NCBI RefSeq assembly: GCF_027023985.1
Contig: NZ_JALVTW010000004.1
Coordinates: 1 to 57,211, forward strand
DNA from: Persephonella sp.
Lineage (GTDB): Bacteria; Aquificota; Aquificia; Aquificales; Hydrogenothermaceae
Direction: 5' to 3'
DNA length: 57,211 bases
Both the position numbers and the translations under genes were made by a program. Below the pieces are notes generated by a model that saw nothing but the letters and a program-made list of their open reading frames with translations, was not told the origin of the DNA and searched no databases. Shown piece by piece: positions 34,721-42,867 of the stretch (within the stretch, counting starts at the first letter, position 1; each line of letters begins with the position of its first letter).

Positions 34721-36322
34721 ATGATTCAATCATTTTACACAGGAAATGCAGGATTAGGCGCAAACAGAGAATGGCTTTCTGTTATATCTGACAATATTGC
34801 AAATGTAAACACAATAGGTTTTAAAGCAGAAAGAGCCAATTTTGAGGATCTAATTTCAAAAAGTATGACAACCTTTGCAAACGGCGCCCCAAAGAATTAT
34901 GAAATTGGCGGAGGAAGTTTTGTAGGTTCTACCACAAAGGATTTCTCACAAGGTTCTCTGATGAACACAAACACACCAACAGACCTTGCATTAGATGGAG
35001 AAGGATTCTTTATGGTTCAGGACAGTCAGGGACTTACATACTACACAAGAGCCGGACAATTTAGAACAAATGCAGAAGGAGACTTGATAAACCTGAACGG
35101 TCAGAAACTTTTAGGATGGACACTGGATAAAAATGGAAATATTTCAGGTGCAATAAAAGCAATAAACGTTCCTAACTCTATGGATCCATCCCAAACAACC
35201 AAAATTGCCTTTAAAGAGCCTACTAACCTTGATTCAAGGGTAAAGGTAATATCGGCAGCCTTTACACCGGGAGATTCAACAACATTTAACTATGTAAACT
35301 CTTTTACAACTTATGATTCCCTTGGAAATCCACATATAACATCTTACTACTTCCAGAGAACAGGAACAAACACATGGAATGTTTATAAACTAATTGATGG
35401 AACCATTGCACCGGTTGAAGTTGATGGAAATTTATACAAATCTGTAAGATTAACTTTTAACTCAGATGGCACTTTAGATGTTAATAATATATATGCAGAC
35501 ACACAAATAAGTATGTCCTCTGATGAACCAGCAAGTGATACAGCGGGAACAGGCAATGATGGGTATTTCGAACTTAGTTATGTTGCAACGAAAGGAAGTA
35601 TCCATATTAAATCATATACAACAGGAGGAAATACATATATAGTAAATTGGCATGATGATGGTGCAGGAAAAATTCTCGATGAAAATGGAAATGTAGTTGG
35701 AACAGTTGAGTATGAATATGGTTCTCCTCCTCAAACTCGTATACGTATACCTATCCTTGAAAATGGCTCAGGTGGAGATGAAATCAAAGTAGATTACCTT
35801 CACAGTGAAGCAGCCGGTTCTGTAGCTGTTGATCCAACTCAGGTAAAATTTGCAGGATATGACCCAAATAACGGTGCAACCAACCCATTACAAACTACAG
35901 AAAACTTTAAGGAAATTAGGCAGGTAGCATCTGATTTTATCTTCTATGCACAGCAGGATGGATATGCAAAAGGAGATTTATTATCTGTTGCTGTCAGCGA
36001 AGATGGTATTGTAAAAGGTGTTTACTCTAATGGACAGGTTAAAGATATAGCACGAATAGCAATTGCAACATTTAAAGACAAAGAAATCCTTGTTAGAAAA
36101 GGAAATAATCTTTATCTCCCAAATAGCCAGACATACACACCAATTATTGTCCCTGGTGGTGTTATATCAAAAGTCAGAAGTGGATTTTTAGAACTTTCTA
36201 ACGTTGATATATCAAGGGAATTTATAAACCTTATAACAGCACAAAGGGCATATCAGGCTAACGCAAGGACAATAACAACATCTGACCAGGTTCTTCAAGA
36301 GACAATGAATATCAAGAGATAA
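34721..36322 (+). CDS. flgE: FlgE, flagellar hook protein
   Basis: The 533-residue protein has the axial-family N-terminus (SDNIANVNTIGFKAERANFEDL, in parts), the GEGFFMVQDSQGLTYYTRAG motif, a variable mid-domain (about 150-400) with several FlgE-type segments such as VNSFTTYDSLGNPH, and the C-terminal LSNVDISREFINLITAQRAYQANARTI helix (in parts). It is longer than the ~400-residue enterobacterial hook protein because of extra outer domains. AGGAGG lies in the flgD end. Confidence 0.95.
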   Translation: MIQSFYTGNAGLGANREWLSVISDNIANVNTIGFKAERANFEDLISKSMTTFANGAPKNYEIGGGSFVGSTTKDFSQGSLMNTNTPTDLALDGEGFFMVQDSQGLTYYTRAGQFRTNAEGDLINLNGQKLLGWTLDKNGNISGAIKAINVPNSMDPSQTTKIAFKEPTNLDSRVKVISAAFTPGDSTTFNYVNSFTTYDSLGNPHITSYYFQRTGTNTWNVYKLIDGTIAPVEVDGNLYKSVRLTFNSDGTLDVNNIYADTQISMSSDEPASDTAGTGNDGYFELSYVATKGSIHIKSYTTGGNTYIVNWHDDGAGKILDENGNVVGTVEYEYGSPPQTRIRIPILENGSGGDEIKVDYLHSEAAGSVAVDPTQVKFAGYDPNNGATNPLQTTENFKEIRQVASDFIFYAQQDGYAKGDLLSVAVSEDGIVKGVYSNGQVKDIARIAIATFKDKEILVRKGNNLYLPNSQTYTPIIVPGGVISKVRSGFLELSNVDISREFINLITAQRAYQANARTITTSDQVLQETMNIKR

Positions 36323-36356
36323 TATAATTTTAAAAACGCCTGATATGGAGATATAA

Positions 36357-36869
36357 ATGGCAGAAGAAAATAAAGAACAGGAAGAACAGCAGCAAGGAGG
36401 AGGTAAGAAAAAACTTATCATCCTCCTTGTTGTTTTACTACTTCTTTTAGGTGGTGGAGGAGGAGCTGCTTATAAATTTTTAGTATTAGATAAACAAGAA
36501 GCCAAAAAAGAAGAGAATAAGGCAGAAAAAATACAGCAAGAAATAAAAAATATAGAAAATCTTGGAATTATGTTTGAGGTTGGCACTTTTGTTGTCAACC
36601 TTGCAGATAAAGATGCAGATAGATACTTAAAGGTAACAATAATTCTGGAACTTGAAAATGAACAGGTAAAACAGGAAGTTGAAAAAAGGCTTCCTCAGAT
36701 AAAGGATAGCATAACAACTTTACTGTTTACAAAAACATCCCGGGAACTAAGGACAGCTGAAGGAGTAGAAAAACTAAAAGAGGAAATACTTCGCAGAGTA
36801 AATGCTATTCTTCCACTTGGCGGTGTTAAAAATGTTTACTTTACAGACTTTGTAATACAAACGGCTTAA
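36357..36869 (+). CDS. fliL: FliL, stator-associated membrane protein
   Basis: The 170-residue protein has a polar N-terminus, one membrane span (about 20-44, with a run of glycines GGGGGAAYKF after it), a coiled linker, and a periplasmic FliL domain (VGTFVVNLADKDADRYLKVTI, in parts, and the late FTKTSRELRTAEGVEKLKEE, VYFTDFVIQTA). FliL stabilises stators around the rotor. TGGAG precedes the start. The stop is 2 nt before the second fliN. Confidence 0.92.
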   Translation: MAEENKEQEEQQQGGGKKKLIILLVVLLLLLGGGGGAAYKFLVLDKQEAKKEENKAEKIQQEIKNIENLGIMFEVGTFVVNLADKDADRYLKVTIILELENEQVKQEVEKRLPQIKDSITTLLFTKTSRELRTAEGVEKLKEEILRRVNAILPLGGVKNVYFTDFVIQTA

Positions 36870-36871
36870 TC

Positions 36872-37153
36872 ATGGAAGAAAAAGACGAAAAGAAAGAGCT
36901 TAATAATGCGGCTGTTGAGGAAGAATTAGATATATCCTTCCTTAAGGATGTAACTGTAAAAGTCACAGGTGAAGTAGGGAAAACCACCAAAAATTTTATA
37001 GATATTCTAAAGTTAAAAGAAGGAGATATTATAAAGTTAGACAAACATATTGAGGATTATATTGAGATTTATATAAGAGGCCAGTTATTTGCCATAGGTG
37101 AACTGGTCGTTGTAAATGATAAATATGCTATAAGGGTTGTTGACCTTGCTTGA
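36872..37153 (+). CDS. fliN: second, short FliN (SpoA-domain switch protein)
   Basis: The 93-residue protein is little more than one SpoA domain: FLKDVTVKVTGEVGKTTKNF, DILKLKEGDIIKLDKHIED and the FliN-type ending GQLFAIGELVVVNDKYAIRVVD. It sits in the usual fliL-fliN-fliO-fliP order, so it is the positional FliN, whereas the longer paralogue at 15295 follows fliM. Two FliN/FliY paralogues co-forming the C-ring are known in Campylobacterota and Firmicutes. The 3' end overlaps the fliO frame. Confidence 0.88.
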   Translation: MEEKDEKKELNNAAVEEELDISFLKDVTVKVTGEVGKTTKNFIDILKLKEGDIIKLDKHIEDYIEIYIRGQLFAIGELVVVNDKYAIRVVDLA

Positions 37154-37460
37154 TTATTCAGATATTCTCAGGGTAATCGCCTCATTTATTATCGTTGTGG
37201 TTCTTATCTACTCTATTTATTATATGATAAATCGTTATGGTAAAGGTATCTTACCGGGACAAAAAGGTCTGATTTCCATTCTGGATATCAAATATTTAGG
37301 GAAAAACAAAGGTCTGGCCATAATAAAGGCAAATCAAAAATATTATTTCGTTTCCTTTGATGAAAAAAATGTGAGTATAATAGAAAAATGGGATAGCTTG
37401 CATGAGATAGAGGGAGAGACTAAAAATAAAAATGAAAAAGAAAGCCCTTCTGAAACTTGA
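37146..37460 (+). CDS. fliO: FliO, export gate assembly protein
   Basis: The small protein has one membrane span near its N-terminus (LRVIASFIIVVVLIYSIYYM) followed by a cytoplasmic SH3-like part with ISILDIKYLGKNKGLAIIKAN and YFVSFD, the typical FliO layout. FliO assists assembly of the FliP-FliQ-FliR pore. Three in-frame TTG codons (37137, 37140, 37146) are possible starts; 37146 has AAGGG at the best distance (9 nt). It overlaps fliN upstream and fliP downstream. Confidence 0.8.
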   Translation: MLDYSDILRVIASFIIVVVLIYSIYYMINRYGKGILPGQKGLISILDIKYLGKNKGLAIIKANQKYYFVSFDEKNVSIIEKWDSLHEIEGETKNKNEKESPSET

Positions 37461-38151
37461 ATTTTTATTGCTTTTTCCTTTTCTTTCTTTTGGGGATGCT
37501 GTTTCCGATACACTTGCCCAATTAAATAATCTGGATATTACCTTAAAAATTCTTTTCCTTATTACAATACTCAGTCTTGTTCCATCTATTTTAATATCAT
37601 TTACATCCTTTGTGAGAATAGTTATTGTTCTTTCTTTATTAAGACATGCCCTTGGTATTCCACAATCTCCTCCTAATCAGGTTATTATTGCTTTATCTTT
37701 GTTTTTAACATTTTTTATTATGAAACCTGTATTTGTGGACATAAACAACAATGCAATTCAGCCATATCTGAATAAAGAAATTGGAGATATGGAGGCTATT
37801 AAAAGAGCACAGATTCCAGTCAAAAAGTTTATGCTTCATAATACACGGAAAGAAGATCTAAAATTATTTCTTGATATTGCAAAGGAAAAGCCTGAAAAAC
37901 CTGAAGATATAAGTATGATAACCTTAATACCTGCATTTATGATTAGTGAGATTAAAACAGCCTTTGAAATCGTATTTATAATATTCCTGCCTTTTTTAAT
38001 TATTGATCTGCTTGTTGCAAGTATTTTGATGTCCATGGGAATGATGATGATACCCCCTATGCTTATATCCTTACCGTTTAAGCTGATATTATTTGTTCTG
38101 GCAGATGGTTTTGAACTGCTTACAAAGGCATTAATAGAAAGTTATAGGTGA
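37432..38151 (+). CDS. fliP: FliP, export gate pore protein
   Basis: The 239-residue protein has a signal-peptide-like N-terminus (LLKLEFLLLFPFLSFGD), then membrane spans with the conserved FTSFVRIVIVLSLLRHALG, PPNQVIIALSLFLTFFIM, LIPAFMISEIKTAFEI and the FliP-type SMGMMMIPPMLISLPFKLILF (in parts). It forms the core of the type III export gate with FliQ and FliR. It is coupled to fliO (overlap) and fliQ. Confidence 0.96.
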   Translation: MKKKALLKLEFLLLFPFLSFGDAVSDTLAQLNNLDITLKILFLITILSLVPSILISFTSFVRIVIVLSLLRHALGIPQSPPNQVIIALSLFLTFFIMKPVFVDINNNAIQPYLNKEIGDMEAIKRAQIPVKKFMLHNTRKEDLKLFLDIAKEKPEKPEDISMITLIPAFMISEIKTAFEIVFIIFLPFLIIDLLVASILMSMGMMMIPPMLISLPFKLILFVLADGFELLTKALIESYR

Positions 38152-38156
38152 TAAAA

Positions 38157-38426
38157 ATGGGATTAGACCAGACAATAAGCCTGATTCAGCAGATGTTATA
38201 TACGGCTTTAATTGTAGGTGCACCGGTAATTCTAATAGCTTTTATTGTAGGTCTTGCAATCAGTATATTTCAGGCTGCAACCCAGATACATGAAATGACA
38301 TTAACATTTATTCCTAAAATTGTTGCCACGATAATAGCACTAATTATATTCGGTTCCTGGATGTTCAGGAAACTGGTTGATTTTACACAGGAACTTTTAA
38401 CAAATTTAATAAACTATATCTCGTGA
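38157..38426 (+). CDS. fliQ: FliQ, export gate protein
   Basis: The 89-residue protein has two spans (about 14-36 and 52-73) with the family residues GLAISIFQAATQIHEMTLTFIPKI in two parts. The ATG at 38157 gives the standard 89 residues and has AGGTG 6 nt upstream; a GTG at 38148 would extend it by 3. Part of the FliPQR pore. Confidence 0.95.
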   Translation: MGLDQTISLIQQMLYTALIVGAPVILIAFIVGLAISIFQAATQIHEMTLTFIPKIVATIIALIIFGSWMFRKLVDFTQELLTNLINYIS

Positions 38427-38432
38427 AAAAAG

Positions 38433-39209
38433 ATGCATCCTCTAATAACTCCTGAAATGTCAGTTGCTTTTGGACTTGTTTTATCCCGTGTTATCGGGGT
38501 TTTTATAGGTTTCCCACTACTTAATACTTCTCTTGTTCCGCTAAATGTTCGTATAATGCTTTCTATAGCTTTTGCCTTTTTCTTTATGTCTATCTTTGAA
38601 CTTAAAATCCCTATAGAAAATTTTTCGCTTCTACATTATTTTATGCTTGTTTTAAGGGAACTACTAATCGGATTTTTACTGGGTCTTCTTGTAAATATTT
38701 TTATTTCCGCCTTTTCTTATGCAGCAGAGCTGATAAGCTATTTTATGGGATTTACAATTGTGAATGTATTTGACCCAACTTTTGGTCAAATTTCTGTTTT
38801 AGATAGATTTTTCATTCTTCTTTTTTATCTACTATTTTTTGTTACAGGGGCTTATCAGTTTGTGATTGGCGGCCTTGTAATGAGTTTTAAAGTGCTACCA
38901 ATTGGGGTGCTATCTTTCAATCCCCAATCTTTTGTTTATCTTTTTAAAGAAGCACCTCTTATATTTTATTTGGGATTTAAGATAGCATTTCCTTTTGTAT
39001 TAATTTTGTTTATGGTAAACGTAGCTCTTGCCTTAATTAACAGGCTCATTCCACAGATAAATGTTTTTATTGTCGGTCTACCCCTCCAGATTTTTGTTGG
39101 CCTTGCTTCCCTTGCCATTGCAACCTCACTTATAATCTACTTCTCAACTTCAGTTATAAATAATTTTTCCGAAAGTTATATAAAACTTATTGGAATTATG
39201 GGTAAATAA
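38433..39209 (+). CDS. fliR: FliR, export gate protein
   Basis: The 258-residue protein has about six membrane spans, with family motifs LVLSRVIGVFIGFPLLN, the central LLLGLLVNIFISAF-like helix, MGFTIVNVFDPTFGQ and the late NRLIPQINVFIVGLPLQIFVG. It completes the FliP5Q4R1 pore. The stop overlaps the flhB ATG (TAATG), so translation is coupled. Confidence 0.95.
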   Translation: MHPLITPEMSVAFGLVLSRVIGVFIGFPLLNTSLVPLNVRIMLSIAFAFFFMSIFELKIPIENFSLLHYFMLVLRELLIGFLLGLLVNIFISAFSYAAELISYFMGFTIVNVFDPTFGQISVLDRFFILLFYLLFFVTGAYQFVIGGLVMSFKVLPIGVLSFNPQSFVYLFKEAPLIFYLGFKIAFPFVLILFMVNVALALINRLIPQINVFIVGLPLQIFVGLASLAIATSLIIYFSTSVINNFSESYIKLIGIMGK

Positions 39210-40264
39210 TGGCAAAAGACCCAAGCAAAACGGAGAAGGCGACTCCCCGGCGTCGCCAAAAGGCAAGGGAAGAGGGGCAGGTTGCACGGAGTCAGGATAT
39301 CCCAATAGCAGCCACGTTAATTGTAACTTTTCTAATTTTAATAGCGTATATTCCCTTTTCCTATCATCTGCTTACAGAATATTTTCACTATACATTTTCA
39401 GACCCGTTATCTCTTATTCCAGAAAGGAATGAGGGGTTTATCCTTTATACAATAAAAATAATATCCCTTTTGATATTGCCTATTTTTGCTGTTTTACTGG
39501 TAACAGGCGTGTTTTCTAATGTATTACAGTTTGGATTTTTATTCTCCACAAAGGCTTTAACTCCCAAATTAGACAGATTAAATGTTATAAAAGGGCTCGG
39601 AAGAATTTTTTCAATGAAAACAGCATTTGAACTGATAAGAAACCTGCTAAAATTAATTTTTGCCTCTGCAGTTGCATATTTTCTTATGGTCAAAATAATG
39701 AATAACTCGTTTAATATGTCATTTATACCATTTAATCATGAAGTGTATTTTATGCTGAAATATACACTGATGCTTGTTCTGGCCTTTGCTATATCCTCAA
39801 TTCCTGTTGCAATAATTGATTTTATATATCGCAAATGGGAGTATGAAGAAAATCTGAAAATGAGTAAAGAAGAAGTAAAAGAAGAAAGAAAAATGTATGA
39901 AGGTAATCCTCAAATAAAAGCAGCCATCAGAAAAAAACAAAGAGAAATAGCAATGATGCGTATGATGGCAGAAGTGCCAAAAGCTGATGTGGTGATTACA
40001 AACCCAGACCACTATGCTGTGGCACTTGTGTATGAAAGGGGTAAAATGAATGCACCTAAGGTAATCGCAAAAGGAAAAAATCTAATTGCTGAAAAAATAA
40101 AAGAAATTGCTAAAAAACATGATATTCCTATTGTGGAAAACCCACCCCTTGCGAGGGCTTTATATTCCTCTGTAGAGGTGGGTCATTTCATACCTGAAAA
40201 ATTTTATGTTGCTGTGGCAAAAATACTCGCAAAAGTATATAAACAGAAAGGTTTACTTTCCTAA
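39209..40264 (+). CDS. flhB: FlhB, export substrate-specificity switch
   Basis: The 351-residue protein opens with the classic KTEKATPRRRQKAREEGQVARSQD stretch (in two parts), has four membrane spans (about 30-200), and a cytoplasmic domain with the autocleavage motif at residues 265-268, here NPDH in place of the common NPTH. Cleavage occurs between Asn265 and Pro266. FliK triggers its switch from rod/hook to filament export. It is the last gene of the rightward cluster and overlaps a convergent gene by 12 nt. Confidence 0.96.
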   Translation: MAKDPSKTEKATPRRRQKAREEGQVARSQDIPIAATLIVTFLILIAYIPFSYHLLTEYFHYTFSDPLSLIPERNEGFILYTIKIISLLILPIFAVLLVTGVFSNVLQFGFLFSTKALTPKLDRLNVIKGLGRIFSMKTAFELIRNLLKLIFASAVAYFLMVKIMNNSFNMSFIPFNHEVYFMLKYTLMLVLAFAISSIPVAIIDFIYRKWEYEENLKMSKEEVKEERKMYEGNPQIKAAIRKKQREIAMMRMMAEVPKADVVITNPDHYAVALVYERGKMNAPKVIAKGKNLIAEKIKEIAKKHDIPIVENPPLARALYSSVEVGHFIPEKFYVAVAKILAKVYKQKGLLS

Positions 40265-40783
40265 ACCAAAGACATTTGAAAGAGTATTAATGTAGTTAAA
40301 ATAAGCTGCTATTGTTACGGCCTCAAAAACCTGACTTGTGGTATATCCAAGATTAAGAACTTTATCTAAATCTTCTTTGGTTATTTTATAGTTATCTTTA
40401 CTTGCTGCTCTAAGGCAAAACCTCAAAAGTTCTTTTTCTTCTTCCGTTGTGTTTATATGGTCAATACCTTTCAATGTTTCTTCTATTTGCTCTTCTGACA
40501 TTCCAAGCATTTTTGCTATATTTTTGTGGACATCAACACACATCGGGCAATTATTTGCCTGTGATACAAGTAAGGCAATTCTTTCTTTTGTTGAGTATGG
40601 AAGTTCTGTTTCGTTTAGAAGCAATGTTTTAACGCAGTTATCTGTCATAAAGTAGATATCTTTTCTAATAGCAAGGAGTTTAAAAATATCCCCAAGTTTT
40701 CCGGTTTTTTCCAGGATTTCTCTGGCGAGTTTTTGAATTTCAGGGTCCATTTCTTCCAGTTCAGGTAATTTAATATACGGCAT
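40253..40783 (-). CDS. carboxymuconolactone decarboxylase / AhpD-like protein
   Basis: The 176-residue helical protein contains the AhpD signature ANNCPMCVDVHKNIAKMLG, with redox Cys79 and Cys82 and His86, and a preceding YSTKERIALLVSQ. AhpD-like proteins reduce peroxiredoxin partners; most genomic members have unknown substrates. It has a perfect GGAGG box, its own promoter (40829-40857), and runs opposite to flhB with a 12-nt 3' overlap, so it is not part of the flagellar operon. A detoxification role for peroxides is plausible. Confidence 0.85.
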   Translation of the reverse strand: MPYIKLPELEEMDPEIQKLAREILEKTGKLGDIFKLLAIRKDIYFMTDNCVKTLLLNETELPYSTKERIALLVSQANNCPMCVDVHKNIAKMLGMSEEQIEETLKGIDHINTTEEEKELLRFCLRAASKDNYKITKEDLDKVLNLGYTTSQVFEAVTIAAYFNYINTLSNVFGLGK

Positions 40784-40828
40784 ATCAATCCTCCATTAAT
40801 ATAATTTTTATGATTAATTATACTGACT

Positions 40829-40857
40829 ATAATAAGGTATATGATAAAAGGTTGCAA
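40829..40857 (-). promoter_or_regulatory. sigma70-type promoter of the AhpD-like gene
   Basis: On the - strand TTGCAA (40852-40857) and TATTAT (40829-40834) are 17 nt apart, lying about 50 nt before the ATG. Confidence 0.5.
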
Positions 40858-40871
40858 GATTATTACAGATA

Positions 40872-41393
40872 TTATTTATTTTCTGTTGTGTTATCCGATT
40901 GATCCTGTTGATTCTGTTTTTTTAAGCTGGATAGTATTCTTACAATTTTGTCGGCTACCTTTGGGTCTATATAATCCATCAAAACACCGGCTTTACTTTC
41001 TTTCATATTAAAGATTATATATGCAGCTTCTTTCGGGTCTTTTATTTTTGATATTCTTTCTGCAGCAAGTTCAGGGTCTTCATCAACAGCTTTTTCAAAT
41101 ACTTTTGCCAGCTTTTTATATTTTTCAGTTTGTAATTTTTTCTGGAATTCTTCTAATTCCTTTTTCTCTTGCTGCAGTTTTTTTCTTTCTTCTTTTATCT
41201 GATTTAAAATTTGCTGGTTTTTCGCAATAAGTCTTTTTATCTCATCCCTAAGTTGCTGTAATCTTTTTATTTCTTTATCTATTTCTGTTTTTGGAGGATT
41301 GGAATTTTTTTGTGGAGAAACTTTTGCATTTTCCTGGGCAAAAGCTACGAAAAACATAAACAAAAAACTAATGCTTACGATTAAAAGCCTCAT
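40872..41393 (-). CDS. MotE/YlxF-like periplasmic flagellar protein
   Basis: The 173-residue protein has a signal peptide (LLIVSISFLFMFFVAFAQ), a Lys/Glu/Gln-rich coiled coil (about 45-100), and a C-terminal MgtE-N/FliG-like helical domain (YKKLAKVFEKAVDEDPELAA, ISKIKDPKEAAYIIFNMKES, MDYIDPKVADKIVRIL). This matches MotE of Rhizobiales and the YlxF-type proteins encoded next to fliJ. It probably acts in the periplasm on stator components. The ATG at 41393 was chosen over a much longer frame from 41537, because only this start gives a signal peptide. It overlaps fliJ by 26 nt. Confidence 0.75.
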   Translation of the reverse strand: MRLLIVSISFLFMFFVAFAQENAKVSPQKNSNPPKTEIDKEIKRLQQLRDEIKRLIAKNQQILNQIKEERKKLQQEKKELEEFQKKLQTEKYKKLAKVFEKAVDEDPELAAERISKIKDPKEAAYIIFNMKESKAGVLMDYIDPKVADKIVRILSSLKKQNQQDQSDNTTENK

Positions 41394-41772
41394 CTGCAAG
41401 CTGGGTCTCCTTTTTAAGCTGGTCTTTTTCTTCAAGTTTACGGAGTTTTTCCTGTTCTTTTTTAATCGCTTTTTTTTCGGCATTTTTTTCCTTGATTTCC
41501 ATTCTAATTTTATCAGCTTTCTTTTCCAAGTCCTCAAGCTTTTGGTCTATAGAGGAAATTTTGTCCATGATTTTTATTAAGGAGTTTATCTTCATCTGTA
41601 TCAGCATAGGTTCAGAATACTCTTCATTTTCTATCTGCGTGTAATTCTGTTTTAATTTTTCCTTTTCCTGAACAAGAAAAACAATTTGATTTTCAATATC
41701 AGAAAGTATTTTTCTTTTCTGGTTTATTTCATATTCAATTTTTTTAATAAAACCTTCAAAAATATCCATCAT
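41368..41772 (-). CDS. fliJ: FliJ-like export chaperone
   Basis: The 134-residue protein is nearly all coiled coil: KRKILSDIENQIVFLVQEKEKL, INSLIKIMDKISSIDQKLEDL, a very charged EIKEKNAEKKAIKKEQEKLR stretch and a LADEAFNRKH tail. Size, heptads and the tail, which recalls the ELDE-x-A-x-RRF end of FliJ, fit the export ATPase stalk protein that couples FliI to FlhA. It is next to a motE-like gene, as in many genomes, but far from fliI here. The start may be either of two adjacent ATG codons (41772 or 41769). Confidence 0.7.
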   Translation of the reverse strand: MMDIFEGFIKKIEYEINQKRKILSDIENQIVFLVQEKEKLKQNYTQIENEEYSEPMLIQMKINSLIKIMDKISSIDQKLEDLEKKADKIRMEIKEKNAEKKAIKKEQEKLRKLEEKDQLKKETQLADEAFNRKH

Positions 41773-41801
41773 TCTATTAATAATAAAAAATCAAACGTTG
41801 T

Positions 41802-41830
41802 TTGACAAAGATTTTCATAAATTATAGACT
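41802..41830 (+). promoter_or_regulatory. candidate promoter of the mdh operon
   Basis: TTGACA (41802-41807) is followed after 17 nt by TAGACT (41825-41830), 29 nt before the mdh ATG, which has a CGGAGG ribosome site. The -10 is weak; a shifted TATAGA at 41823 would give a 15-nt spacer. Confidence 0.45.
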
Positions 41831-41859
41831 AATTTAGTCAGTAATTATCGGAGGTTGCC

Positions 41860-42858
41860 ATGGGAGACTATAAAAGACCTATAGTATCCGTTGTAGGTGC
41901 TGGAAACGTCGGAGAACACGTTGCAAATCTTGTCGCAATAAAGGAACTTGCAAATGTTCGTATGTTTGACCTTGCCAGGAAAGACGGAGACAAAGTCTAT
42001 GAAGTTGTTAAAGGAAAAGCACTTGATATAAAGCAGATGGCGACTGCAATAGGTTGTGATGTTGAAGTAGAAGGTTTCACAGTTACCCCTGATGGAGATG
42101 GATATGAACCATTAAAAGGTTCTGATATAGTTGTTGTTACCGCAGGATTCCCCAGAAGGCCGGGAATGAGCAGGGATGACCTTCTTTCTAAGAATGTGGG
42201 AATTATCAGAACTATTTCTGAAAGAATTGCAAAATATGCACCTGATGCAATAGTCATTGTTGTATCAAATCCTGTTGATGTTCTTACTTATGCAGCTTAT
42301 AAAATAACCGGCTTCCACAAAGACAAAGTTATGGGAATGGCCGGTGTCCTTGATACTGCAAGATTCAAGGCATTCCTATCAATGGAACTAAAGGTGTCTG
42401 TTAAAAATATAAATGCTTATGTTTTAGGTAGTCATGGAGATGATATGGTTCCTCTTCTTTCTGTATCAAATGTTGGCGGAGTTCCATTAACAAAACTTAT
42501 ACCAGAAGAAAGATTGAAAGAGATTGTTGAAAGAACTAAATTTGGTGGTGGAGAGATTGTTTCCCTGATGGGAACTTCTGCATATCATGCTCCTGGAGCT
42601 TCGGTTGTTGAGATGATAGAAGCTATACTTACCGATAAAAAAGAGATTCTCCCTTGTTCTGTATATCTTGAGGGAGAAGATGCTAAACATTACGATGCTG
42701 AGGATATCTGTATAGGAGTGCCTGTTAAATTAGGTGCCCATGGAATAGAAGAAGTTGTAAAACTTGATTTTACAGATGAAGAAAGAAAGCTATGGGCATC
42801 TTCTGTAAAATCTGTAAAATCAGGAATTGAAAGAATTAAAGAATTAGGTCTTATATAG
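41860..42858 (+). CDS. mdh: malate dehydrogenase
   Basis: The 332-residue enzyme of the lactate/malate dehydrogenase family has the NAD site VVGAGNVGEHVA, the substrate loop GFPRRPGMSRDDL whose second Arg favours malate over lactate, VSNPVDVLTY, GVLDTARFKAFL and the catalytic His motif GSHGDDMVPL. It reduces oxaloacetate to malate in the reductive TCA cycle. There is a small ~15-residue insertion near residue 70 (TPDGDGYEPL) compared with common forms. It is the first gene of an operon that ends at sucD. Confidence 0.94.
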   Translation: MGDYKRPIVSVVGAGNVGEHVANLVAIKELANVRMFDLARKDGDKVYEVVKGKALDIKQMATAIGCDVEVEGFTVTPDGDGYEPLKGSDIVVVTAGFPRRPGMSRDDLLSKNVGIIRTISERIAKYAPDAIVIVVSNPVDVLTYAAYKITGFHKDKVMGMAGVLDTARFKAFLSMELKVSVKNINAYVLGSHGDDMVPLLSVSNVGGVPLTKLIPEERLKEIVERTKFGGGEIVSLMGTSAYHAPGASVVEMIEAILTDKKEILPCSVYLEGEDAKHYDAEDICIGVPVKLGAHGIEEVVKLDFTDEERKLWASSVKSVKSGIERIKELGLI

Positions 42859-42867
42859 GAGACAATC

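Noticed and set aside
39190-39432. An 80-codon + strand frame across the fliR-flhB junction
   Set aside because: It is out of frame with flhB, whose conserved N-terminal sequence occupies the same DNA.
41394-41537. Long N-terminal extension of the motE-like gene
   Set aside because: The extension is a Lys/Arg-rich shadow of fliJ in another frame; the internal ATG gives a proper signal peptide.
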